Below are positions 34,449 to 43,403 of a stretch of 64,000 nucleotides of DNA, piece after piece; positions within the stretch are counted from its first letter, which is position 1; each line of letters begins with the position of its first letter. The stretch covers positions 18,347 through 82,346 of the forward strand of contig JACMNO010000088.1 in NCBI GenBank assembly GCA_014378485.1, read 5' to 3'. Origin of the DNA: Bacteroidia bacterium. Its GTDB lineage: Bacteria; Bacteroidota; Bacteroidia; B-17B0; Aurantibacillaceae. Under the pieces are notes generated by a model. The model ran no database searches. It was given only the letters and a program-made list of their open reading frames with translations, and was not told where the DNA came from. Made by a program: the position numbers and the translations under genes.

Positions 34449-36656
34449 CTAATTTGCAAACTCGCTAATGAACTTAATTCGCATCAATCGTACTTCTTCT
34501 TCGCTGTACTCATCTTCACCCAATTCTTTTAAAATAGAGGTGATGTCGTCTGTTTCAGATTCTCGCAGACATTCATAAATATCATCTTTCTTATCTTCAT
34601 CCACTACCTGGTCGATGTAATAGTTAATATTTACTTTTGTTCCCGAAGTTACGATTGTTTCAATTTCTGTTAACAGATCGTTCATCTTCAGGTTTTTATT
34701 TTTAGCCATATCTTCTAAACTCACTTTACGGTCAATGTTTTGAATGATAAATACTTTTAATCCTGATTTATTTACTACCGATTTAATGACCATGTCGCTC
34801 GGACGCTCAATGTCATTTTCTTCTACGTGTTTTTTAATTACTTCTAAAAATGCTTTACCATATTTAGCCGCTTTTCCCGCTCCAACACCCGTAATTTTCG
34901 CCATTTCTTCCATGGTGATCGGATAGTTGATGGACATTTCCTCTAAAGATGGTTCCTGGAAAATAATATACGGTGGTAAATTATTTTGCTTGGCTACCTT
35001 TTTAGTCAGATCTTTCAGCATCGCATATAATACCTCATCGGTGCTATGTGAGCCTTTCCCACCAACAATATCATCATCGCTATCACTTTCGGCATTACTA
35101 AAATCGTTATCGCGTGTGAACTTAATACTGAACGGACTTTTTAAGAAATCTTTTCCCTTATCGGTGATTTTTACTAACCCGTAATTTTCAATATCCTTTG
35201 AGAAGAAACCATTTACAAGGGCTTGGCGCATCACGGCATTCCAGAATTTATCGTCTTTATCAGATTCCACTCCTTCGCCCCAAGTTTTGAGTTCGTTGTG
35301 TTTGTAGGATTTTCCGGTAGCCGTTAAGTTTCCGATCAGCAAATTAATGATGTCTTTAACCTTGTGCTTCTCTTTGCTTTCTTTCACAGCTTTGATAGCC
35401 AGTGTTAAATCATCCTGTGCTTCAAACTTTTGTTTCGGATGGCGGCAATTGTCGCACATCTCGTTACATTTCGCATCATCAAATTCTTCTCCAAAATAAT
35501 GCAGAATGAATTTACGGCGACACGAAGAAGTTTCTGCAAACGAAGCCGTTTCAGACAACATTTGCTTTCCTATTTCCTGCTCATTTACCGGTTTATCCTT
35601 CATGAACTTTTCCAGTTTCATGATATCATCATAGCTGTAAAAAGTCAGGCAATTTCCTTCTCCTCCGTCACGGCCGGCACGTCCTGTTTCCTGGTAGTAT
35701 CCTTCTAATGATTTAGGAATATCGTGGTGAATAACAAAACGTACATCCGGTTTATCAATTCCCATCCCAAAAGCAATGGTTGCTACAATCACGTCAATAT
35801 CTTCCATCAAAAAGCCATCCTGCGTTTTAGCGCGCTCTTTGGCGTCTAATCCCGCATGGTATGGAGCTGCTTTTACACCATTAACGATAAGGGCCTGAGC
35901 TACTTCTTCTACTTTTTTACGGCTAAGGCAGTAAATAATACCCGATTTACCTGCATTTTGCCGTGCATACTTAATGATCTCTTTGATCACATTTTGCTTG
36001 GCGCGAACTTCATAATATAAATTATCGCGGTTAAAAGAGGATTTGAATAAGCTGGCTTCCAGCATTCCCAAATTCTTTTGAATATCCTGTTGAACTTTAG
36101 GAGTAGCAGTAGCTGTTAAAGCCATTACAGGTACAGAGCCTAATTTATCAATGATTGGACGCAGACGACGGTACTCCGGACGGAAATCATGACCCCATTC
36201 TGAAATACAATGCGCTTCGTCGATAGCAAAGAAAGAAATTTTAAATTCTGAGAAGAATTCAATGTTATCTTCTTTATTTAAAGTTTCAGGAGCAACATAT
36301 AATAATTTGGTTTTTCCGGAAAGGACATCTTTCTTAACTGTGGCAATTTCAGATTTATTTAACGAGGAATTTAAAAAGTGGGCAATGCCTGTTTCGTTAC
36401 TGAAACCACGAATAGCATCCACCTGATTTTTCATTAAAGCAATAAGAGGCGAAACAATGATTGCAGTTCCTTCGCTCATGATAGCCGGTAATTGGTAACA
36501 AAGCGACTTACCACCGCCTGTTGGCATGATAACAAATGTATCCTGTTTGTTTAATATGTTATTGATAATAGCTTCTTGGGTACCTTTAAATCCGCCAAAG
36601 CCAAAAAAAGCCTTTAAAGGATCTACTAAATTATGGGTTTCAACTTCTGCAACCAT
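34449..36656 (-). CDS. recQ: ATP-dependent DNA helicase RecQ
   Basis: A 735-residue superfamily 2 helicase that unwinds DNA 3' to 5' in repair and recombination. Seen: Walker A IMPTGGGKSLCYQLPA (about 43-58), Walker B FAIDEAHCISEWGHDFRPEY, motif VI QETGRAGRDG, the RecQ-Ct zinc site (CRRKFILHYFGEEF, CNEMCDNC) and an HRDC-like domain near 600-670 (ITGVGAGKAAKYG). An acidic tail follows. Length is typical of the longer Bacteroidota RecQ. It stands alone on the minus strand. Confidence 0.96.
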   Translation of the reverse strand: MVAEVETHNLVDPLKAFFGFGGFKGTQEAIINNILNKQDTFVIMPTGGGKSLCYQLPAIMSEGTAIIVSPLIALMKNQVDAIRGFSNETGIAHFLNSSLNKSEIATVKKDVLSGKTKLLYVAPETLNKEDNIEFFSEFKISFFAIDEAHCISEWGHDFRPEYRRLRPIIDKLGSVPVMALTATATPKVQQDIQKNLGMLEASLFKSSFNRDNLYYEVRAKQNVIKEIIKYARQNAGKSGIIYCLSRKKVEEVAQALIVNGVKAAPYHAGLDAKERAKTQDGFLMEDIDVIVATIAFGMGIDKPDVRFVIHHDIPKSLEGYYQETGRAGRDGGEGNCLTFYSYDDIMKLEKFMKDKPVNEQEIGKQMLSETASFAETSSCRRKFILHYFGEEFDDAKCNEMCDNCRHPKQKFEAQDDLTLAIKAVKESKEKHKVKDIINLLIGNLTATGKSYKHNELKTWGEGVESDKDDKFWNAVMRQALVNGFFSKDIENYGLVKITDKGKDFLKSPFSIKFTRDNDFSNAESDSDDDIVGGKGSHSTDEVLYAMLKDLTKKVAKQNNLPPYIIFQEPSLEEMSINYPITMEEMAKITGVGAGKAAKYGKAFLEVIKKHVEENDIERPSDMVIKSVVNKSGLKVFIIQNIDRKVSLEDMAKNKNLKMNDLLTEIETIVTSGTKVNINYYIDQVVDEDKKDDIYECLRESETDDITSILKELGEDEYSEEEVRLMRIKFISEFAN

Positions 36657-36831
36657 GTGTTTATTGATTAAAATGTATGTTTTAGTGAGTGAACGTAATG
36701 ATCATTTCTATATAAAGATATAATTAAATTTTTGAATAAAACAAAACAATTTGACAGTTAAATAGCATTTTCAGACTAATTAACTTTTTAAAACGATGAA
36801 TCGATGAAAAGGGCTAGAATGAAAACGTTAT

Positions 36832-37564
36832 TTACTTAAGTGCAGAAAACTCATATAATAAAGGATTGTTGTTAATGGCAAAAACAGGGGCAAGTTTCAG
36901 TGTTGTATGAGCTTGTAAAATAATAATTTGAAAAACACATATTCTATTCCCCATTTTGATCTTTTCGATCATGAGGTGTTTTTTGAATTTGTGCACCATG
37001 TCGGCCATTTGCTGTTCATATTCCTCCAAATCTTTCATGTCAAGGTCGGAAGCTTCTGCCAACAGGTTTAATTTTGTAAGGTTTGCTTTCATTGCTTCCA
37101 GTCCATGTATAGTTGGTTCAAGGCTTTGATCGGAGTCATTCAGGCTTGCTATTTTTTCTTCGGTGTCTTTGATAAATTTTTCCACGTAAGGAATTATATC
37201 TAAGGGATTATTGGGCGTGTTCCAAACAAAAGCAATGTTGCAGCGTCGGCATTTATATTTGTTGCTTTTCCAGCCCTGCGGACTTGTTTCAAAACAAATG
37301 GCTTTCAGCATTTCATTGCTGTTGCATTTGGGGCATTTAGCATTGTCTTTAATCATTCCTTCCAATGGTTCCCGCTCAGCAATGATGGTATCCCTGTTCT
37401 TTGCGTGCAGAAAAAGTTGTTCCTGTAAGTTTGTCGCAGGTTTCCAGCATCTGGCGATAATCCTCTTCCAGCTTATTTTCAGTGATAAGCACCAGTGCGC
37501 GTTTTTTGAAATACTGAACCAGCTTTACCAATTCACGTTCTTCGGGTTTCAAGTTCTGCTCCAT
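36832..37564 (-). pseudogene. Zinc-ribbon, coiled-coil protein gene split by a +1 frameshift
   Basis: Two frames abut. The first, from ATG 37564, encodes MEQNLKPEERELVKLVQYFK and continues to RQMLETCDKL before running out of frame to a stop at 37376. The second, ending at 36832, encodes REPLEGMIKDNAKCPKCNS and a second CRRC pair (zinc ribbon), then a coiled-coil. Skipping one base near 37426 joins them smoothly (CDKL then QEQLFLHAKNRDTIIAERE) into one protein of about 240 residues. Either a recent pseudogene or a sequencing error. If the frame is truly broken, a 177-residue product could restart at 37365. Function unknown. Confidence 0.65.
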
Positions 37565-37726
37565 GAGGAATTAATCTTTTTTCAAAGATTAATGTTTAGG
37601 GGAATTTTGCAAAAGAGAGGCAAAGTAAACAGTAGACGTACAATATTGAACAACAGTGTATAAACATTGTGGCTTTTTTATTATTTACTCATTATAAAAG
37701 CCACTAAACTTTCAAATCTACTATCA

Positions 37727-38761
37727 ATGAAAACACTATTACGTGGCGGTCTAATCTTAACCTTAATTTCGGGAGTTCTTTCCTGCACGATACAAAAACG
37801 GATTTATATGACGGGGTACTACATCGACTGGATAAATTTTGCTAGTACAACGCCCACTCCGCAAAAGTTTAAAGTAGTTGGCTATTCTTTAAATGCCTAC
37901 AACTCTCTGTCTCGCAAACTCTCGCAGGAAACAATTATTGATGTCAATAACCCTGGCGAAATATATTGTGATGAAGGAACAATTGTAAAATTTCCTGATA
38001 ATGCTTTTGTATATGAAGATGGAAGAAATATCAAATGCTCACAAGTTGCCGTTTACATTACCGAATTTTACACGATGTCGGATATATTAGAGGCTGGCTT
38101 AACCACCTCAAGTAACAACCGCACCTTAGCTTCTGCTGGTATGGTTTATATTGAAGCCCGATGTCATGGTGAAAAACTGAAGCTAAAACCTAACAAACAA
38201 GTCATCGTGAAAATGCCAACTTCATATCCTGACAAAACAATGAAAGCTTTTTCCGGCAAATTAAAAAATGGAATAATCGATTGGAAAGTAAATGGCAGCA
38301 TAGCTATTGAAAATGTGGAAAGTTTTCCAGACAGTGGTTTATCTGATAGTCCCGAAAGATTTATTGAATATGAAGGAGAAAGCGGTAGAGAATATCCGGA
38401 AGCTTATATCATGAGATTAAGCACATTGGGTTGGATAAATTGTGACCGTTTTTATGATACAAAAAAATCAACTAATCTCATCGTAAAAGCAGACTCTATT
38501 GAGAAAACATTTGTTGCCATGATTTTTAAAGGAATGAAATCTGTTCTGCCGGGATATGAATACGCCAATCACTCGGTTGAGTTTAAAAGTATTCCGACAG
38601 GGCAGGAAGTTAGTGTATTGGCCTATCGTGTCAATGAAAAAACGAAATTAGTAATGGTAGGGCATCAGGACATGGTTATAGGCGATACATCTTTGATAGA
38701 GCTAACAATGGAAACCATGACCCAAAATGCTTTTAAAACTCTATTGGCTGGTTATAATTAA
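37727..38761 (+). CDS. Lipoprotein of unknown function
   Basis: A 344-residue protein. The frame opens at 37667, but the ATG at 37727 gives a clean lipoprotein signal (MKTLLRGGLILTLISGVLSC, lipobox Cys at residue 20), so I use that start. The body is beta-rich with no cysteine pattern; a segment INVNNPGE-like region (ETIIDVNNPGEIYCDEGTIV) and VKFPDNAFVYEDG recall the ZU5/GAIN-like 'P-x-N-A-F' openings seen in Bacteroidota surface lipoproteins. I do not recognise a function. Stops convergently with the next gene, overlapping by 4 bases. Confidence 0.75.
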   Translation: MKTLLRGGLILTLISGVLSCTIQKRIYMTGYYIDWINFASTTPTPQKFKVVGYSLNAYNSLSRKLSQETIIDVNNPGEIYCDEGTIVKFPDNAFVYEDGRNIKCSQVAVYITEFYTMSDILEAGLTTSSNNRTLASAGMVYIEARCHGEKLKLKPNKQVIVKMPTSYPDKTMKAFSGKLKNGIIDWKVNGSIAIENVESFPDSGLSDSPERFIEYEGESGREYPEAYIMRLSTLGWINCDRFYDTKKSTNLIVKADSIEKTFVAMIFKGMKSVLPGYEYANHSVEFKSIPTGQEVSVLAYRVNEKTKLVMVGHQDMVIGDTSLIELTMETMTQNAFKTLLAGYN

Positions 38762-39105
38762 AGATTCCTATCCATCTTCCTATAATGGATCATAAAGAAA
38801 ATAATAAACAACACCGAGTAAAAGATGCTAAAGAAAAAACGGAAGCCATAGAGATCCAAATACATAAAGGTGATGAGCCTGATACAAAACATGATGATGA
38901 ATAATTGAACGCCCCATTGTTTCATGTGCCAGATGCCAATCAAGGAAACAAACTGAAGAGTAATGATGATGCCCAGGATCATGGGAATAAAATCGCCCAT
39001 ACGTTTAATGGAAGGCATAAACAGCATTGGAAAAGCCAACAACACCAACACAATGGCAATAACCGTGATTACAGAAATGGTTTTTGGTCGTTGTAATACT
39101 GCCAT
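38758..39105 (-). CDS. Small four-helix membrane protein
   Basis: A 115-residue protein with about four hydrophobic segments (IVLVLLAFPMLFM, MILGIIITLQFVSLIGI, LFIIMFCIRLITF, SVLFIIFFMIHY) and short basic loops. No family recognised. It lies 51 bases after the start-side neighbour ABC permease ends and may be co-transcribed with it. Confidence 0.65.
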   Translation of the reverse strand: MAVLQRPKTISVITVIAIVLVLLAFPMLFMPSIKRMGDFIPMILGIIITLQFVSLIGIWHMKQWGVQLFIIMFCIRLITFMYLDLYGFRFFFSIFYSVLFIIFFMIHYRKMDRNL

Positions 39106-39156
39106 ATTAATTTGTTGTCTTCAACAGGCTCGGGCACCTGTGTTTTTTTATTGTTT

Positions 39157-40401
39157 TTAATTTGTTCTGATTGCCTCTACCGGATCTAACTGAGACGCGC
39201 CATAAGCAGGGATAAACCCACTAATGATACCAATCAATACAGAAATGGTTAATCCTAAAATAATGTTGGAACGTGTTAAGGTAATCTCCATATCAATGAC
39301 ACCATCTGCAGCAAAGGTGAGAACATAAATGAGTAAGAGTCCTATGATGCCTCCGATCAATGATAAAAATACGGCTTCGAATAAAAACTGCGCCAGAATA
39401 AAATAATTTTTTGCCCCTAACGATTTTTGAATTCCAATTAGGTTAGTCCTTTCCCGCACCGACACAAACATGATGTTAGCAATACCAAAGCCACCTACCA
39501 AAATAGAAAATCCACCAATGATAGCACCTGCAATTCCCACAATATCAAACAGGGTGTCAAAATTCTTACTTAATAAATTAGTTTCATTCAGTGCAAAATC
39601 ATCATCCGCTAAAGGCTTTAATCCGCGAATGAATCGCATGATTCCGGTGAGCTCGTCTTTTAACTGATCGTTAGTAACGCCCGGTTTTGCTTTTGCAGCA
39701 ATAAAAGGATCGCTGTTTTCGGATTTCACATCCATAAATAAACGGGCAAAATTATATGGCACTACCGCCTGGTTATCCATACTGTTGCCAAGCATGCTTT
39801 CTCCTTCTTTTTTAAAAAGACCAATGACCTTGCAGGTTCTGCCTGCTACTTTGATGGTTTTTCCAATTGGGTATTCATTATTCGGAAACAAGCCATCGAC
39901 CAAGGTGTAACCCAACAAAACCACGTTGTATCCACCTTCTGCCTCATCCTCTCGAAAGTAACGGCCTTCAACAATATCAAAAGCTTTTACTTTTCCATAT
40001 CCGTAAGACCAGCCCGAAACCAAACCGTTTTCAATGGTATTATTGTTATGCTTTAAAACTTTCCTTGCACCAATCCTGAACCCAACAGCTTCAATGCTTT
40101 TTGCTTTTCGTTCCACTTCTGCCAGTTCACTGTATTCAGGAACCGGGCGGTTCATGTATTTCCACCAAGGATAATCGGGACCAAAGGTCCATGGCCATTT
40201 CATCACAAATACCACGTTATCACCGAGGCTTTGAACACTTCCACGAATGTTGCGTTCCAAACTATCAACAATGGTAAACACGGTAATGATGGCGAAAATG
40301 CCAATGGTAATACCTAGCAAACTGAGAAAGGTTCTGAGTTTATTGGCAATTAAAGCGCCCCAGGCAAATACAATACTTTCTTTTAAGAGGGTGAAAACCA
40401 T
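39157..40401 (-). CDS. MacB-like ABC transporter permease (MacB_PCD plus FtsX)
   Basis: A 414-residue permease with the type VII ABC layout: N-terminal membrane helix with LIANKLRTFLSLLGITIGIF, a large periplasmic MacB_PCD domain (about 45-270), and three C-terminal membrane helices of the FtsX domain (VGGFGIANIMFVSVRERTN, IGIQKSLGAKNYFI). Family knowledge: such permeases couple ATP hydrolysis to periplasmic substrate extrusion or lipoprotein handling. No ATPase gene lies next to it, so its partner is elsewhere. The divergent neighbour at 40530 is unrelated. Confidence 0.9.
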   Translation of the reverse strand: MVFTLLKESIVFAWGALIANKLRTFLSLLGITIGIFAIITVFTIVDSLERNIRGSVQSLGDNVVFVMKWPWTFGPDYPWWKYMNRPVPEYSELAEVERKAKSIEAVGFRIGARKVLKHNNNTIENGLVSGWSYGYGKVKAFDIVEGRYFREDEAEGGYNVVLLGYTLVDGLFPNNEYPIGKTIKVAGRTCKVIGLFKKEGESMLGNSMDNQAVVPYNFARLFMDVKSENSDPFIAAKAKPGVTNDQLKDELTGIMRFIRGLKPLADDDFALNETNLLSKNFDTLFDIVGIAGAIIGGFSILVGGFGIANIMFVSVRERTNLIGIQKSLGAKNYFILAQFLFEAVFLSLIGGIIGLLLIYVLTFAADGVIDMEITLTRSNIILGLTISVLIGIISGFIPAYGASQLDPVEAIRTN

Positions 40402-40529
40402 ACGGTAAATATAATTTATAATCCAATGCCTTAATCTTTTTTTGTTTTAGCGGTTTAGTATTAAGATAAGGGGGATTTGATAAATCTAAATACAGAGCCT
40501 TCAAATTTTAATTATATTTATAAAATACA

Positions 40530-41498
40530 ATGGTAGAATTAAATCAGATATATAAAGATCGACACATTGATGAAGATCAATTCATTCGAATCAAAGGCAT
40601 TGAAGAAAATAAATTATTTTCCATTCACTGGGAACTGAGAACCATCCTTTATCTGGGGATTTTATTATTATCATCCGGCATTGGTATTTTAGTTTATTTA
40701 AATATTGATACAATTGGTCATCAGGCCGTATTAGGCGCCATTGCAGCGGGCTTTACAGGTTGTTTTTATTTTGCCAATAAACATAAACTGCTCTACCGGA
40801 ACGAAAAGATTACACATACTTCACCTTTCTTTGACTATGTTGTTTTACTGGGCTTCCTGCTTTTCGCTTTATTTATAGGATATTTTCAATATCAATACAG
40901 TCCTTTTGGTAAGCATTACGGCATTCTTGTGTTTATTCCCACTTTATTAGCCTTTTACCTGGCTTATCGCTTTGATCATAAAGGCGTTTTATCGATTGCC
41001 ATTACAGGGCTTGCTGGAACTTTTGGATTAAGCGTATCTCCAAGGCAACTAATAGACAATAATGATTTCTCAAATCTCTCCGTTATTTTTACAGCCTTGA
41101 CTTTAGGAATAGCATTGAGCGTATGGGCATTGTATTCAGATAAAAAAGAAATAAAAAAACATTTCAGTTTTACTTATAATAATTTTGCTATTAATATTTT
41201 AAGTATTGCTGCGCTTGCTGCTTTATTTGATCAGGATTTGAAATTGATCAGTTTACTTGCATTAGCCGCTATATGTGTTTATTTTATTAAATATGCGTTG
41301 ATACAAAAATCTTACCTGTTCTTGCTACTTGCTGTTTTATATGGATATATCGGATTAACATATTGTATCTTTTATTTATTATCACAAATTGATAATATAA
41401 GTGAAGGCACTGCTCTTTTAGGAATGTTATATGTGATAGGATCTGCAATAGGTGTCATTTTTTTATTTTTAAATCTTAAAAAGATCGTCAAACAATAA
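40530..41498 (+). CDS. DUF2157-like polytopic membrane protein
   Basis: A 322-residue protein with a short cytosolic N-terminus (LNQIYKDRHIDEDQFIRIK, a DUF2157-like opening) and about ten membrane segments. The family has no assigned function. It is followed after 4 bases by a second polytopic protein, so the two probably form a pair. Confidence 0.7.
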   Translation: MVELNQIYKDRHIDEDQFIRIKGIEENKLFSIHWELRTILYLGILLLSSGIGILVYLNIDTIGHQAVLGAIAAGFTGCFYFANKHKLLYRNEKITHTSPFFDYVVLLGFLLFALFIGYFQYQYSPFGKHYGILVFIPTLLAFYLAYRFDHKGVLSIAITGLAGTFGLSVSPRQLIDNNDFSNLSVIFTALTLGIALSVWALYSDKKEIKKHFSFTYNNFAINILSIAALAALFDQDLKLISLLALAAICVYFIKYALIQKSYLFLLLAVLYGYIGLTYCIFYLLSQIDNISEGTALLGMLYVIGSAIGVIFLFLNLKKIVKQ

Positions 41499-41502
41499 TA
41501 AT

Positions 41503-42693
41503 ATGAAGGCTTATAATTCAGTTACTCTTTTTAATACTTCTATTAAACGAAAAGCAGAAAACTGGTTTGCTCAGAAATTAATCTCAGCAGAGCAGCGCGA
41601 AGCTATTTTAAATAGCTACAGTACCTATTTATACACACCAAACATTTTTGTGAAGATTGGATTATTTCTTTTTACTTGTTTTATTATTCTGGCAGCCTCG
41701 AGTATTTATTTCCTGATGTTTGCTTCCGGTTTTAATAGTAGTGGAAATGGTTTTTATATTTTTACTTCTTTGTTTTTTTCGTGTGCTTGTTTTGCCGTTT
41801 TGGAGTTATTGATAAAATCTAAACATGTTTATAATGCGGGCAGTGATGAAGCTTTGTTATATGTGGGGCTTTTATCTTTATTTATTTGTCTCTTCACCAT
41901 TATAGGTGCTTCCGGCGAAGACAATGCTTTATTACTCGCCTGTTTGGCAATGCCTTTTATTGCTTTTGCTGTTATTAGATATGCTGACAGGCTTATCACA
42001 TTAGCATTATGTTTTTGTGTTTACACTATTTTGTTTTTGTTTGTTTTAAAATTTGGTGATGTTGCAAAAATGGTCATGCCATTTGTACTCATGTTCTTTT
42101 CAGCGATGGTATATTTTCAAGCTAAAAAAATTAAAAGCAAAACAAATTTATATTACTGGCGTTCCTGTATTGGCGTGATTGAGTATGTTACCTTACTTGT
42201 TTTTTATGCTTCATGTAACTATTATGTAATCAGGGAATCAAGCGTGGCTTTTTTCAATCTTCAATTGGCAACTGGACAAGATATTCCGTTGGCGTTTTTA
42301 TTTTATATTCTTACCGCATCCATTCCAATCATATATATTTATTCTGGATTGAAACAAAAAGACAAAACTTTGCTTTGGTCCGGACTTATTTTATTAGCCG
42401 CATCCGCCATTACTTTTAAATATTATTTTAGTTTGGGTCACCCCGAAATATCTTTGACCATTGCAGGTATCTTACTGATAATGGTGGCCTATTTCGCTAT
42501 CAACTATCTTAAAATTCCAAAACATGGTATTACATATGAAGAAGAAAAGGATGCCAATAGTTTTTTAAGAAGCAATGCCGAAGCATTAATCATTTTAGAA
42601 GGCATGAGGCAGGAATCACCAACCACCTCGCAGGATGATTTTGAATTTGGTGGTGGGAAATCCGGGGGAGCGGGTTCAGGCGGATCCTATTAA
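41503..42693 (+). CDS. Polytopic membrane protein with Gly-rich tail
   Basis: A 396-residue protein with a soluble N-terminus (about 1-45, WFAQKLISAEQREAILNSY) and about eleven membrane segments, ending in a glycine/serine-rich tail (FEFGGGKSGGAGSGGSY). Partner of the DUF2157-like protein encoded 4 bases upstream; the N-terminal helix resembles the same family. Tails of this Gly-rich type recur in Bacteroidota membrane proteins, without known role. Confidence 0.7.
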   Translation: MKAYNSVTLFNTSIKRKAENWFAQKLISAEQREAILNSYSTYLYTPNIFVKIGLFLFTCFIILAASSIYFLMFASGFNSSGNGFYIFTSLFFSCACFAVLELLIKSKHVYNAGSDEALLYVGLLSLFICLFTIIGASGEDNALLLACLAMPFIAFAVIRYADRLITLALCFCVYTILFLFVLKFGDVAKMVMPFVLMFFSAMVYFQAKKIKSKTNLYYWRSCIGVIEYVTLLVFYASCNYYVIRESSVAFFNLQLATGQDIPLAFLFYILTASIPIIYIYSGLKQKDKTLLWSGLILLAASAITFKYYFSLGHPEISLTIAGILLIMVAYFAINYLKIPKHGITYEEEKDANSFLRSNAEALIILEGMRQESPTTSQDDFEFGGGKSGGAGSGGSY

Positions 42694-42805
42694 CTTTAGC
42701 AAAATGTTATCAAAAGTCGGCAAGCAAATTTTAATATATATTAATAAAGTTGTATGGTTATAATTGAGCTTTTAAGCTTAAATTTGATTTGTTAATTTTG
42801 AAGAG

Positions 42806-43402
42806 GTGAGGCTTTTATTTTGTTTGATATCAGTGGTTTTTGGAGTTGGATTATCATCCTGCAGAAATACCCATGCATACGAAAAGTACACCAAAGAACT
42901 GGATAGCCTGAAAGTTGTGTTGCAGCAATCCGTTTCTCATTTTAAAGCTGTGGATAGTTCGGCATGTATGAAGGCTTATTCAAAACAATATACCTACTCG
43001 CTTTTTATCAATTCTCATTTAAAAGATACGGTAACCAAAACGGTTGCAGAAAATTTACAAGCTTTTCAATCAGTGGGAAAAGGCATGAACGAATACCTGG
43101 CTTTACGATCCGGCTGGCTGAATGAAGCGGATTTATCAGTTGAACAATTACAAACATTATCACACGACTTAAAAACAGGAAGCATTGATGAGGAAGAAGC
43201 CATTGAATTTATTAATGAAGAAAAAAAAGAATCTGAAAAGATCATTGAAGAATTAAACGTGAACACTGAAATTATCCGGAAACATTTAGAAGTATTTAAT
43301 CAAGCTTTACCTGTGTGCGAAGATTTAGTAAAAAAATTAAACAGTGGTGTTTTGCCTGAATTAATTTATCCAGAAATCACCCATCAAAATTCTACTAATT
43401 AA
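42806..43402 (+). CDS. Helical lipoprotein of unknown function
   Basis: A 198-residue lipoprotein with lipobox LSSC near residue 19 and a long helical body (KELDSLKVVLQQSVSHFKAV; EEAIEFINEEKKESEKIIEEL). The start is GTG at 42806; it makes the signal peptide of normal length, and TAATTTTG at 42793-42800 upstream resembles a -7 element. The next gene begins 1 base after its stop, so the two are coupled. Function unknown. Confidence 0.7.
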   Translation: MRLLFCLISVVFGVGLSSCRNTHAYEKYTKELDSLKVVLQQSVSHFKAVDSSACMKAYSKQYTYSLFINSHLKDTVTKTVAENLQAFQSVGKGMNEYLALRSGWLNEADLSVEQLQTLSHDLKTGSIDEEEAIEFINEEKKESEKIIEELNVNTEIIRKHLEVFNQALPVCEDLVKKLNSGVLPELIYPEITHQNSTN

Positions 43403-43403
43403 T

